From Pseudomonadota bacterium (lineage in GTDB: Bacteria; Pseudomonadota; Alphaproteobacteria; Rhizobiales; Rhizobiaceae): a DNA stretch of 44,077 nucleotides. Location of the stretch: NCBI GenBank assembly GCA_023399465.1, contig JAEWPB010000171.1, forward strand, positions 1-44,077, in the 5' to 3' direction. The notes beneath the pieces are model-generated. The model was not told the DNA's origin. It worked only from the letters and a program-made list of their open reading frames with translations, and made no database searches. The position numbers and the translations under genes were made by a program. Positions 8,536 through 18,934 of this stretch are shown in pieces. Within the stretch, counting starts at the first letter, position 1. Each line of letters opens with the position of its first letter.

Positions 8536-9258
8536 ATGACCAGCACACTCCAGAGCGCCCAGCCGTCGCTTGCCACCGGTCCGAACCAGGAAGACCGGGC
8601 CCAGTTCATCCGGGACTCGTTGCGCGACGCGATCGTCGACCGCCGGCTCGCACCCGGCACCAAGCTTTCCGAAGCCGAGGTCGGCACGCTGTTCGACGTC
8701 AGCCGCACGGTGGCGCGTGCGGCGCTGCAGATGCTGGCCTATGAGGAACTGGTGCGGGTCGAGCGCAACCGCGGCGCCTTCGTCTCGGATCCATCGCCGG
8801 AAGAAGCCGCGCAGGTGTTCGCATCGCGCCGGCTGATCGAACCCGGCGTCATTGCCGCCGTGATCGAGCGGGCGACCGATGGCGACATCGCTTCGTTCCG
8901 CCGGCATCTCGCGCAAGAGGCCCGCCACAAGCTCGAGCGCGGCGCCCAGGCGCGGCGTGCCGAGATCAAGGCTTCGGGCGATTTCCACCTGATGCTGGCG
9001 GCCGTTGCCGGAAACGTGATCCTGAAGAAATTCATGGACGAACTGGTGGCCCGTTCCTCGCTGGTGATCGCACTCTACGGGCGTACCGGCATGTCCAGTT
9101 GCGGTCACAACGACCATGCCGACCTGCTGGAGGCAATAGAAGCGCGGGACGTGCCGCAGGCGCAGGCTCTGATGCTGCGGCATATCGATCACATAGAGGC
9201 CGACCTCGACCTCAGGGCGAGCGCAAGTCTCACCCTTCGCGACGCACTCTCGCTGTAG
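8536..9258 (+). CDS. GntR-family regulator, FCD (FadR) subfamily
   Basis: 240 residues from the ATG at 8536. An N-terminal winged helix (about residues 20-85; motif LSEAEVGTLFDVSRTVARAALQMLAYEELVRVERNRGAFV) is followed by an all-helical FCD ligand domain (about 95-225). The conserved metal/ligand histidines appear in GDFHLMLA and near the end in ALMLRHIDHIEADL. The frame is open further upstream to 8284, but that part crosses the divergent promoter and looks non-coding. It probably controls the divergent ABC importer in response to its substrate, as is usual for this gene pair. Confidence 0.88.
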   Translation: MTSTLQSAQPSLATGPNQEDRAQFIRDSLRDAIVDRRLAPGTKLSEAEVGTLFDVSRTVARAALQMLAYEELVRVERNRGAFVSDPSPEEAAQVFASRRLIEPGVIAAVIERATDGDIASFRRHLAQEARHKLERGAQARRAEIKASGDFHLMLAAVAGNVILKKFMDELVARSSLVIALYGRTGMSSCGHNDHADLLEAIEARDVPQAQALMLRHIDHIEADLDLRASASLTLRDALSL

Positions 9259-9261
9259 CCC

Positions 9262-9298
9262 GCGCGCAATCGCCCATTGACTAGCGGGCGATCCGCGC
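9262..9298. terminator. Stem-loop between convergent gntR and MBL-fold genes
   Basis: ATCGCCC (9269-9275) pairs with GGGCGAT (9286-9292), and the stem can be extended outward through GCGCGC-type bases with one imperfection. It lies between two convergent stops, overlapping the last codons of the MBL gene. No T tract is present on either side, so termination is only a possibility. Confidence 0.3.
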
Positions 9299-10021
9299 TT
9301 CGTGCTCGCGCAGCCAGTTGCCGATCAGGTGGCGATAGCGGGCGCCGTCGAAGCTCGGGAAATGTCCGCCGTGGACAAGCCGCACCGGCAGCCGCAGCAG
9401 GTGCTCCATACTGGCGAAGTAGTCGGCGGCATCGGAGTGGTAGGTGTCTTCGATCAGCGGGCCGTCATAGACGATGTCACCGGAGAACAGGATGCCGGTC
9501 GTCTCCTCCCAGAGCGCGATGCCCCCCGGCGAGTGGCCGGGCGTATGGATGACCTCGAACGAGCGGTCGCCGAGATCGATCCGGTCGCCGTCCCCGAGAA
9601 TGCGTGTGGCCGGAGCGCGCTTCACCGCGTAGCAGGTCGAGCAGTAGGGCTCGGGCGGCAGCGCGTCGAAGATCTCGTCGGTGACGTAGGGATCTGCCAG
9701 GGTGTTCTTGCGGGTCGGATTGGCCAGCAGATCGGCCTCCGCTGCGTGCACGGCGCGGCATTCGAATTCATGGTGGCAACCGATGTGGTCGAAATGGGTG
9801 TGGCTGGCGACCGCCGTCAGCGGTCGTTCGGTGACGAGCGGCACCCATTGGCGAAGCGAGACGACGCCCATGCCGCTGTCGACGAGCATGTCGCGGTCGC
9901 GCCCGCGCACGTGCCAGATGTTGCAGCGGTAGAATTCCTTGATGTGCGGCTCGCAGATATAGCTGACGTCGTCATCGAGGCGGGCAACCGCATACCAGTC
10001 TTGCGGGGCAATCCGTTGCAT
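9281..10021 (-). CDS. Metallo-beta-lactamase-fold hydrolase
   Basis: 246 residues. All zinc-binding motifs are present: SHTHFDH (H74, H76, D78, H79), HTPGHSPGG (H163), GDIVYDG (D182) and HGGHFPSF (H220), so a two-zinc hydrolase is expected. A CSTC pair (C127, C130) sits in an insert between the second and third motifs. The start at 10021 follows AAGGAG. The frame stays open far upstream on this strand, antisense to nothing and overlapping the ATPase, but that part is a shadow. It is the last gene of the second importer operon, 11 bases after the ATPase. Its substrate is presumably an ester, thioester or lactam derived from the imported compound; that is inference. Confidence 0.85.
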   Translation of the reverse strand: MQRIAPQDWYAVARLDDDVSYICEPHIKEFYRCNIWHVRGRDRDMLVDSGMGVVSLRQWVPLVTERPLTAVASHTHFDHIGCHHEFECRAVHAAEADLLANPTRKNTLADPYVTDEIFDALPPEPYCSTCYAVKRAPATRILGDGDRIDLGDRSFEVIHTPGHSPGGIALWEETTGILFSGDIVYDGPLIEDTYHSDAADYFASMEHLLRLPVRLVHGGHFPSFDGARYRHLIGNWLREHEARIAR

Positions 10022-10032
10022 TGGGCTCTCCT

Positions 10033-11115
10033 TCACCCGGTTGGCAGCGCGGTAATGCCCGCGGGGTCGACGGAAAGGGCAATGCGCTCGCCGGGCGCGA
10101 TCCTGGACGACTGCGGCATGTGGGCGACGAGGCTGAGGTCGCCGGCCGCGAGAGGCGTCAGATTGCAGCGGTAATGGGTGCCGAAGAACGCGCTTGCAGT
10201 GACATGCGCTTCGCCAAGCCGCACGGCGTGATCCGCACCGGCATCGCAGAAATGCTCGGGCCTGATGCACAGCGTTACCGCGTCGCCGGCGTGAGGTGTT
10301 GTCGCGGTGAAGTTGGCCGCCGGAAGCCTGATGCTGCCGAGCGCCGTTTCCACCGCCGCGCTGTCGGTCGCCGCCTCCCGCACCCGGCCTTCGAGGAAGT
10401 TGACTTCGCCCATGAAGCCCGCGGAAAACAGAGACTTCGGCCGCATGTAGATATCGGACGGTGCGCCGAAATCCTCGACCTTGCCCTGGTTCATGACCAC
10501 GATGCGGTCGGCAATCGCCATGGCCTCCTCCTGATCGTGGGTGACATGGACAAAGGTCGTGCCGATGCGCTTCTGGAGTGCCTTCAACTCGTCCTGCATC
10601 TGCCGGCGAAGCTTCAGGTCGAGCGCCCCGAGCGGTTCGTCGAGCAGCAGCACGTCCGGATCGACCGCCAGTGCCCGCGCGAGTGCCACGCGCTGCCGCT
10701 GGCCGCCGGACAATTCGTGCGGCTTCTTTTCCGCCGCGGCCTTGAGGCCCACGAGATCGAGAAAGCCGCGTGCCTTGTCGTTGCGCTGCTGTTTCGCCAT
10801 ACCCCGCATGCGCAGGCCGAAACCGACATTGTCGACGAGGCGCATATGCGGAAAGAGCGCGTAGTCCTGGAACATCGTCGTCGTCGGCCGTCGCGCGGGC
10901 GGCGTTCCGGTCATGTCCTTGCCGCCGATCGCGATCGTTCCCGAGGTCGGCGACACGAAGCCGCCGAGGATGGAAAGCAGGGTCGTCTTGCCGCAACCCG
11001 ATGGTCCGAGCAGGACGATGAACTCGCCGGCCTCGATCTCGAGCGAGACGTTGTCGAGGGCCTTGAACGCTCCGAAGGCCTTGGAAATGTTGCGGATGGC
11101 GACGGGGGCGGTCAT
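10033..11115 (-). CDS. ABC importer ATPase, PotA-like (second system)
   Basis: 360 residues. Walker A GPSGCGKTT, signature LSGGQRQRVALARAL, Walker B VLLLDEP, H-loop HVTHDQEEA and a C-terminal TOBE domain are all intact. The ATG at 11115 follows AGGAG and overlaps the preceding permease stop (ATGA). It energises the importer formed by the two upstream permeases and the 360-residue binding protein. Confidence 0.9.
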   Translation of the reverse strand: MTAPVAIRNISKAFGAFKALDNVSLEIEAGEFIVLLGPSGCGKTTLLSILGGFVSPTSGTIAIGGKDMTGTPPARRPTTTMFQDYALFPHMRLVDNVGFGLRMRGMAKQQRNDKARGFLDLVGLKAAAEKKPHELSGGQRQRVALARALAVDPDVLLLDEPLGALDLKLRRQMQDELKALQKRIGTTFVHVTHDQEEAMAIADRIVVMNQGKVEDFGAPSDIYMRPKSLFSAGFMGEVNFLEGRVREAATDSAAVETALGSIRLPAANFTATTPHAGDAVTLCIRPEHFCDAGADHAVRLGEAHVTASAFFGTHYRCNLTPLAAGDLSLVAHMPQSSRIAPGERIALSVDPAGITALPTG

Positions 11116-11957
11116 GCCTTGCTTCTCCTGCCGAAGAGGGCGAGTTCAAGCACCAGCAACACCACGACCGAAACCAGGAAAACCAGCGAGCCTATGGCAT
11201 TGGTTTTCGGGTTCAGGCCCGAGCGCAGCATGCTCCAGATTTCCACCGGAAGCGTGACATCGAAGCGCGACAGGAGGAAGGCGATGATGAATTCGTCCCA
11301 ACTGAAGGTGACGGAAAGGAAGAACGCCGCCATGATCGACGGCATCAGCATCGGCGCCGTCACCAGTGCCATGACCTTGATGTCGTTGGCGCCAAGGTCG
11401 CGCGCGGCCCGCTCGATATTGAGGTGATGGTCGCCCATAGAGGCATAGATGATCGCAAAGCAGAGCGGCAGGTTGATCACCACATGGCCGATGCCGACAG
11501 TCCAGAGCGACAACGGGATGCGCAGATTGTTCAGCAGTGCCAGCAGCCCGAGCGCGATGATGAGATAGCTCACCGTCATCGGCGCAATCAGCAGACCGCG
11601 CATCAGCAGCGAACCCGGCAGGCGGTAGCGCGCCAGCGCATAAGCGGCGAGGAAGCCGAGGAGGCAGGCGACGATCGACGAGGATGTCGCCACCACGAAT
11701 GAATTGACGAGCGCTGCCATCAGCTTGCGATCGGCAAAGACGGCTTCGTACCATTGCAGCGAGAAGCCGTTGAAGGGGGGCACCGGCAGGCGCCCGTCCT
11801 GGAACGAGAACAGAACCAGTACCGCGACCGGCAGGAAGATGAAGGCATAGACGAGAGCCAGATAGAGCCAGCTCAACGACGAGGACGCCAAGGCGCGCAG
11901 GTCGACCCGACTGAGGCTCCGCCTGGAAATGACCGTTTCGCTTGCCGGGGTCATCAT
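11112..11957 (-). CDS. ABC importer permease, PotC-like (second system)
   Basis: 281 residues, six predicted helices after a 25-residue cytosolic N-terminus. The EAA loop is IERAARDLGANDIKVMALVTAPML. The start overlaps the stop of the first permease by ATGA, and its own stop overlaps the ATPase start, so the three genes are translationally coupled. Function is by family: inner-membrane half of a polyamine-type importer. Confidence 0.9.
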   Translation of the reverse strand: MMTPASETVISRRSLSRVDLRALASSSLSWLYLALVYAFIFLPVAVLVLFSFQDGRLPVPPFNGFSLQWYEAVFADRKLMAALVNSFVVATSSSIVACLLGFLAAYALARYRLPGSLLMRGLLIAPMTVSYLIIALGLLALLNNLRIPLSLWTVGIGHVVINLPLCFAIIYASMGDHHLNIERAARDLGANDIKVMALVTAPMLMPSIMAAFFLSVTFSWDEFIIAFLLSRFDVTLPVEIWSMLRSGLNPKTNAIGSLVFLVSVVVLLVLELALFGRRSKA

Positions 11958-12820
11958 GCCCTCTCGATCTTCAGCCAGCGGGCGCAGAGCACGTAGGCTG
12001 CGGTTACCGCAAGCATCAGGATGATGGAGAGCGCGGCCGCCATCGGGAAATCCGCGCGCCGGCCGATCTGCAGCATGATGATCTGCGGCAATACCAGTTC
12101 ATTGTTGCCGCCGAGAATCTGCGGCGTGACGTAGTCGCCGATGCACAGCACGAATGTGAGGAAGGCGCCGGTCATGATGCCGGGCAGCGTCAGTGGTAGG
12201 ATCACGTGCCAGAAGGTCTGCACGGCATTCGCACCGAGGTCGGCGGCGGCGCGGCGATAGTTGGGGGAGAGCTGGATCAGATTGGAATAGATCGTCAGCG
12301 TCAGCAGCATCACGAAGAAATGCACGAAGCCGATGACGGTTGCGGTGCGGTTGCTGGCGATTTCCAGCGGTTCGGAGATCAGGCCGATGCCGAGCAGCGC
12401 CTGGTTGATCACGCCGCCCTTGGCGAGCACCAGCAACCAGGAGTAGGAGCGCACGACATAGGATGTCCAGAACGGCAGGATCGCGAGGATCAGCGCCATC
12501 CGCTGCCAGCGCTTCGGCACCCGCTCGGCGATAATCCAGGCGAGCGGATAGGCCAGCAGGACGGACAGGACAGTGACCGTCAGGGTGATCTCGAGCGAGT
12601 TGGTCAGCCCCCGCAACAGTGCGCTTTCGCTGAAGAAGCGGGCATAGTTGTCGAGGTTCCAGACGCGCACGATCTCACGCCCCTGGCGGGACCACAGGCT
12701 CATCGCCGCCATGTAGAGAAACGGAAGGATGAAGAACGCAAGCGTCCAGCCGAGGGCAGGGGCGACGAAGCCCCAGGCTTTCCGGCGTTCGCTGTCTTCA
12801 AGCATTGTGGTGGCGGTCAT
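11954..12820 (-). CDS. ABC importer permease, PotB-like (second system)
   Basis: 288 residues from the ATG at 12820, which has GGAAGG at good spacing. An upstream in-frame ATG at 12928 would add 36 arginine-rich residues that do not resemble the family and was rejected. Membrane helices begin at GFVAPALGWTLAFFILPFLY. The EAA loop is RRAAADLGANAVQTFWHVILPLT. It partners the next permease. Confidence 0.88.
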   Translation of the reverse strand: MTATTMLEDSERRKAWGFVAPALGWTLAFFILPFLYMAAMSLWSRQGREIVRVWNLDNYARFFSESALLRGLTNSLEITLTVTVLSVLLAYPLAWIIAERVPKRWQRMALILAILPFWTSYVVRSYSWLLVLAKGGVINQALLGIGLISEPLEIASNRTATVIGFVHFFVMLLTLTIYSNLIQLSPNYRRAAADLGANAVQTFWHVILPLTLPGIMTGAFLTFVLCIGDYVTPQILGGNNELVLPQIIMLQIGRRADFPMAAALSIILMLAVTAAYVLCARWLKIERA

Positions 12821-12965
12821 GGCCTTCCAGACTGGCGATCTTCTGCGATATCTGCGAGCGGAGTTGCGTTCCCGCCGCCGGCAGGCCACCGGGCGAGGCG
12901 GGAGCAGGGGCAAAACCCCGAATCCCACCCTGCCCGACCGCCTGCGGGCGGCGACAGAACAAGCC

Positions 12966-14048
12966 TTACTGCTGCATCATGTTGGTCCAGGCGTCCTGCA
13001 TCTTCTGGTCCAGTTCGGCGCTCGGGACCGGGTAGAGCTGGGTGTTCTTGATATAGGCCGCCTGATCGTCCCAGCGCAGTGCCGCCTTCTGTTCCGCATC
13101 CAGATGCTCGCCGGCCTTCTGGTTGGCCGGCATGCCCCAGTAGCAGGAGGAGGTCGCAAGGCGCGCCTGACCCTCCGGGCTGACGATGTACTGGACGAAT
13201 TTCAGCGCGAGATCCGGCTTCTTCGAATCCTTCATCATGGCGATCGATTGTGCCCAGCGCACAGCACCCTGCTTGGGCACGGTCCAGTCGAGATTGGGCT
13301 TGTCCTTGAGAAGCGACGCGGTTACCCACTCGCCGCCGCCGACGAGAATATCGACCTCGCCGGTCGCCAGCGCCGTCTGCGACGAAACCACGTCGCTCAC
13401 CTGCTTGGAAACCGCCTTCATCGCCGCGAGCTTCTCTTCGATCGCCGGGATGTCGGCTTCCGAGAGATCGGCGGTCTTCTTGCCGAGCCCGAGCTGCACG
13501 AGGCCGATCATCGGCAGGTAGTAGTCGTAGAGTGCGATGCGGCCCTTGTATTTGTCCGACCAGAGCACAGACATGTCTTCCATGTCCTTCGGATCGACCT
13601 TGGTCTTGTCGTAGGAGATCGTGTTGTAGCCGAACTTTTCCGTCACGGCATAGGTCTTGCCGTCCTTGGTGTTGTTGGCCTCCATGCGCAGTTCCGGGAA
13701 GATGTCGGCGGTCGGCAGCGCGTCGGCCGGGATTTCGCCGAGCAGCCCCATGTCGATCACCCGATGCACGTCGACGGCATCGATCACCATGACATCCCAG
13801 TCGCCGGGCTGAGACTGTTCGAGAATGGAAAGCCCGGCGCCGGTGCCTTCGTATTCCTTCAGATTGACCTTGACGTCGTTGGCCTTCTCGAACGGCTCGA
13901 GCAGCGCCGGATCGGTGTGGTCGCACCAGACGAGGGCGTTGAGCTCCTCGGCAGCGCTCGCGTGGCCTGCCGCGAGCGCCGTCAAGGCGAGTGCGGCAAC
14001 GGAAGTGGCAAGACGGCGCGCGGTGGCGCCGGCAGTGGTTCTGGTCAT
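12966..14048 (-). CDS. ABC importer periplasmic binding protein (second system)
   Basis: 360 residues. A Sec signal peptide (TARRLATSVAALALTALAAGHASA, cleavage after ASA) precedes a PotD-type fold. The ATG at 14048 follows AGGG. An upstream ATG at 14111 lies inside the operator region and would spoil the signal peptide. It is the first gene of the second importer operon. A 145-base gap with small GC stems separates it from the first permease, which fits extra binding-protein mRNA. Ligand not identifiable. Confidence 0.88.
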   Translation of the reverse strand: MTRTTAGATARRLATSVAALALTALAAGHASAAEELNALVWCDHTDPALLEPFEKANDVKVNLKEYEGTGAGLSILEQSQPGDWDVMVIDAVDVHRVIDMGLLGEIPADALPTADIFPELRMEANNTKDGKTYAVTEKFGYNTISYDKTKVDPKDMEDMSVLWSDKYKGRIALYDYYLPMIGLVQLGLGKKTADLSEADIPAIEEKLAAMKAVSKQVSDVVSSQTALATGEVDILVGGGEWVTASLLKDKPNLDWTVPKQGAVRWAQSIAMMKDSKKPDLALKFVQYIVSPEGQARLATSSCYWGMPANQKAGEHLDAEQKAALRWDDQAAYIKNTQLYPVPSAELDQKMQDAWTNMMQQ

Positions 14049-14098
14049 CGTTCTACCCTCTGGTTCCGGCACTCGTTCCGGTGCCTTTACAAAAAGAC

Positions 14099-14144
14099 TG
14101 AATGAGTTCATTTTTTAAGTCAATCACAAAAATGAAGGCATTCA
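14099..14144. promoter_or_regulatory. Long inverted-repeat operator for the TetR regulator
   Basis: TGAATGAGTTCATTTT (14099-14114) faces AAAATGAAGGCATTCA (14129-14144). The reverse complement of the second is TGAATGCCTTCATTTT, identical to the first at 14 of 16 bases. Each half is itself a near palindrome (AATGA...CATT). The half-site starts are 30 bases apart. The site lies between the divergent binding-protein and TetR genes and overlaps the putative TetR upstream ATG, which supports a start at the later GTG. Confidence 0.6.
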
Positions 14145-14158
14145 AAAGGGGGCGGCGA

Positions 14159-14782
14159 GTGACAGGACTTCGCGCAAGACAGAAGGCCGACAAGAACAGG
14201 CGGCTGCTGGAGGCGGCGGCGAAACTGTTCCATGAGGTCGGCTACGACGCCGCACGGATCGAGGACATTGCCGAGCGCGCCGAAGTCTCGGTCGGCACCT
14301 TTTACAACTACTATCAGGCGAAGGGCGACGTGCTGCTGGCGATCGTCGCCATGGAGGTTGAGGAGGTGCTCGAGGCAGGCGAACCGATCGTTTCGGATCC
14401 GAGCCCGGATACGCTGGCGGCACTCACCACCCTCATCGACCAGTATTACGACCATTCGCTCGTCTATCTCAGCAAGGAGATGTGGCGCACCGCCATGGCG
14501 ATTTCCATCCAGCAACCGGAGACCCGCTTCTCGAAGCGATACAGCACCCTCGACCGTGCACTATGCGCTCAGGTAACGACGCTGATGCAGAAACTGCAGC
14601 ACAAGGGTTCCGTGCTGCTCGGCACCGACACCGAAGCAGTCGGTGCGATGTTCTTCAACAACCTCAACATGATGTTCATGGAATTCGTTCGCGACGAGGC
14701 CATGCCGCTTGAAGATCTGAAAGCGGCCGTCGCCCGCCAGAACCGGCCGCTCGCAACCTTGATCAGTACGCGGGCGGGTTAG
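14159..14782 (+). CDS. TetR-family regulator
   Basis: 207 residues from the GTG at 14159, chosen because GGGGGCGGCGA precedes it and because the two upstream ATGs (14102, 14132) lie within the inverted-repeat operator. An N-terminal helix-turn-helix (residues about 10-60) includes the signature IAERAEVSVGTFYNYYQAKGDVLLAIV. The C-terminal ligand domain is divergent. It is transcribed away from the second importer operon and most likely represses it and itself. Confidence 0.85.
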   Translation: MTGLRARQKADKNRRLLEAAAKLFHEVGYDAARIEDIAERAEVSVGTFYNYYQAKGDVLLAIVAMEVEEVLEAGEPIVSDPSPDTLAALTTLIDQYYDHSLVYLSKEMWRTAMAISIQQPETRFSKRYSTLDRALCAQVTTLMQKLQHKGSVLLGTDTEAVGAMFFNNLNMMFMEFVRDEAMPLEDLKAAVARQNRPLATLISTRAG

Positions 14783-14801
14783 GGATACGGCCCGGCGGAC
14801 G

Positions 14802-15752
14802 TCATCCGGCCGCCTGCAGTGCCGCGGTATCCTCCGCACCGCTTTCGGCGAAGCCGCAGCGCACATATTCCTCGTGCAGGATGTCGGCGATCTTGCTGAA
14901 GCCGGCGGCCAGGGGATTGGTTTTTCGCCACACCATGCCGATGCTGCGCACCGGTCTTGGCTTATCGAGCTTGGCCACCGACACCCGCGCAGAGGCGGTT
15001 TCGTTCGGCACGGCCATGCTGGGGATCAGGGTGACGCCGAGCCCCGCCCCGACCATCTGTACCAGGGTCGAGAGCGAGCTTCCCTCCATCAGTTCGCGCG
15101 CACTCGACGGCGACAGCTTGCAGAAGGACAGCGCCTGATCACGGAAGCAGTGTCCTTCCTCCAGCAGCAGCAGGCGCATCTTCTGCAGCATTTCGACGCA
15201 GGGCACCGGCTTGTCGCGATCGGCCCACGGCCGAACCAGGACGAATTCCTCGTTGAACAGCAGGCGTTCGTGGAGCGAGGGTTCCGACACCGGCAATGCC
15301 ACGACCGCGGCATCGAGCCGCCCGTCCAGCAGGTCCTCGATCAGTTTCTGCGTCACCGCCTCGCGCGGGCGAAGCTCGAGATCCGGGAAATCCTCGCTGA
15401 TCCGCTTTGCGAACGACGGCAGCAGATAGGGGGCGACCGTCGGGATCATCCCGATCCGCAACCGATCCCCGAGAGGGCTTGCGGACGCGCGCGCCAGTTC
15501 GCCCAGCTCATCGACCGCGCGCAGGATTTCCCGCACCCGCGGCTCGAAAGCCTCGCCGACGCTGGTGAGGCGGATTTGACGATTGCCACGTTCGATCAGT
15601 GCCACGCCGAGCAGTTCCTCGAGTTCCTTCATCTGCAGTGACAGGGCGGGTTGGGAAATCGAGCAAGCCTCGGCCGCCCGGCCGAAGTGGCGGTGCTGGG
15701 ACAGGGCATCGAAATAGCGGAGGTGGCGAATGGAAATCGAACTCGGTCTCAT
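14802..15752 (-). CDS. oxyR: Hydrogen-peroxide sensor, LysR family
   Basis: 316 residues. N-terminal winged helix (about 5-65; FGRAAEACSISQPALSLQMKELE) and a LysR substrate-binding domain. The redox cysteines of OxyR are present with correct spacing: GHCFRDQALSFC gives C202 and C211, equivalent to C199/C208 of E. coli OxyR. H2O2 oxidises them to a disulfide and the protein then activates transcription. It is divergent from katG, the classical rhizobial arrangement. It ends 20 bases from the convergent TetR gene. Confidence in the assignment is high. Confidence 0.93.
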   Translation of the reverse strand: MRPSSISIRHLRYFDALSQHRHFGRAAEACSISQPALSLQMKELEELLGVALIERGNRQIRLTSVGEAFEPRVREILRAVDELGELARASASPLGDRLRIGMIPTVAPYLLPSFAKRISEDFPDLELRPREAVTQKLIEDLLDGRLDAAVVALPVSEPSLHERLLFNEEFVLVRPWADRDKPVPCVEMLQKMRLLLLEEGHCFRDQALSFCKLSPSSARELMEGSSLSTLVQMVGAGLGVTLIPSMAVPNETASARVSVAKLDKPRPVRSIGMVWRKTNPLAAGFSKIADILHEEYVRCGFAESGAEDTAALQAAG

Positions 15753-15763
15753 AAGTTTTTCAT

Positions 15764-15774
15764 ATCAATGTGAT
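15764..15774. promoter_or_regulatory. Candidate OxyR site in the oxyR-katG intergenic region
   Basis: ATCAATGTGAT (arms ATCA and TGAT around ATG) lies 12 bases before the oxyR start, in the 161-base divergent region. Position and dyad symmetry suit a LysR-type autoregulatory site. Agreement with the E. coli OxyR consensus is poor. Confidence 0.3.
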
Positions 15775-15913
15775 TAGAAAATACAAGTTCTCTTTATCGT
15801 AAACGTAAATTATGAAGATCGGGACCCGGCCAGACGCCCACCCCCTCGGGTGCCCCCGAAAGGACAGGGTGGAGGCCGATTGCGTATTTGCAAGCGATGA
15901 AGGGATGAGAAAT

Positions 15914-18088
<2,175 letters not shown>

Positions 18089-18114
18089 ACGCCTCGTCTC
18101 TGTTAAGTCACTGG

Positions 18115-18150
18115 CACCGGCCCGCCGATATCTCGGCGGGCCGGTGTTTT
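18115..18150 (+). terminator. Rho-independent terminator of katG
   Basis: A perfect 14-base stem (18115-18128 with 18133-18146), GC-rich, with the 4-base loop TATC, is followed by TTTTCGTTTG. It lies 27 bases after the katG stop. A textbook terminator. Confidence 0.92.
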
Positions 18151-18303
18151 CGTTTGTAGCGGTGTATTTTTTCTCTGGACCCGAAATGCGCCGGTAGAGC
18201 GAGCGCGCCATGGTTATGAAAATGCCGCGATTGTCCCTACAATGGCGACTGGCGCATGTTTCCCCTTCACGTCGATCCCGAGCGTTGAATACAGGAGAAT
18301 GCC

Positions 18304-18816
18304 ATGAGCGACATCATCTGGCCGGATGGCTATGTTCCCGGCTTCACCGACAACTTCTGCTCCAACGAGGTCATCGTCGCCGGCCTGACGGCGGAGGACG
18401 TCTGGCCGTTCCTCAGCATCCCCTCGCGCTGGCCGGACTACTACGACAACGCCGCCGATGTCCGCTTTACCGATGACAAGGGGCCGGAACTGGAACCGGG
18501 CGCGCGCTTCTTCTTCAGTACCTTCGGTTTCCCGATCGATGCCGAGGTCGTGGAGTGCGTGCCGCCGGTCACGGGGCAGGGCGCGCGCCTTGCCTGGCAC
18601 GGCTGGTCGGGCAAGGGCGATACCCGTTTCGACGTCCATCACGCGTGGCTGGTCGAGGATCTTTCCGCCGGGCGGGTCCGCATCCTGACGCAGGAAACGC
18701 AAAAGGGCGCTCCAGCAAGAGAGCTGGCGCGGACTGTGCCGAACCCGATGATAGCGGGCCACCAGACCTGGCTGGATGGTCTTGTTCTCGCCGCCCGCAG
18801 CGCCAGGAACCCGTAA
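18304..18816 (+). CDS. SRPBCC-fold (polyketide cyclase/START-like) protein
   Basis: 170 residues. The helix-grip fold is recognisable: AEDVWPFLSIPSRWPDYYDN near the start, a beta-rich middle with WHGWSG, and a long C-terminal helix. The start follows AGGAG. The family binds hydrophobic ligands. Function is not predictable. It is monocistronic, downstream of the katG terminator and convergent with the rhodanese operon. Confidence 0.75.
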   Translation: MSDIIWPDGYVPGFTDNFCSNEVIVAGLTAEDVWPFLSIPSRWPDYYDNAADVRFTDDKGPELEPGARFFFSTFGFPIDAEVVECVPPVTGQGARLAWHGWSGKGDTRFDVHHAWLVEDLSAGRVRILTQETQKGAPARELARTVPNPMIAGHQTWLDGLVLAARSARNP

Positions 18817-18877
18817 TCGGGGCCGTTATGGCATAAGCCGGACGAACGATTGGACATGTCGCGCCGCGCACGGGCTT

Positions 18878-18908
18878 AAAAAACGAAACGGCGGGCAGAG
18901 CCCGCCGT
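18878..18908 (-). terminator. Rho-independent terminator of the rhodanese operon
   Basis: On the minus strand ACGGCGGGC-TCT-GCCCGCCGT forms a perfect 9-base stem (18888-18908) and is followed by TTTCGTTTTTT. It lies 26 bases after the rhodanese stop. Confidence 0.9.
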
Positions 18909-18934
18909 CCGATCGTTGAGTTGAGAGCGCTGCC

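Noticed and set aside
10022..11149. Extension of the MBL gene into a 622-codon frame
   Set aside because: The upstream part overlaps the ATPase gene out of frame; the ATG at 10021 has an ideal AAGGAG and starts a complete MBL domain.
11112..14048. A duplication of the first polyamine-type importer
   Set aside because: The two importers share family-level similarity only; gene order, lengths and signal peptides (Tat versus Sec) differ, so a recent duplication is not supported.
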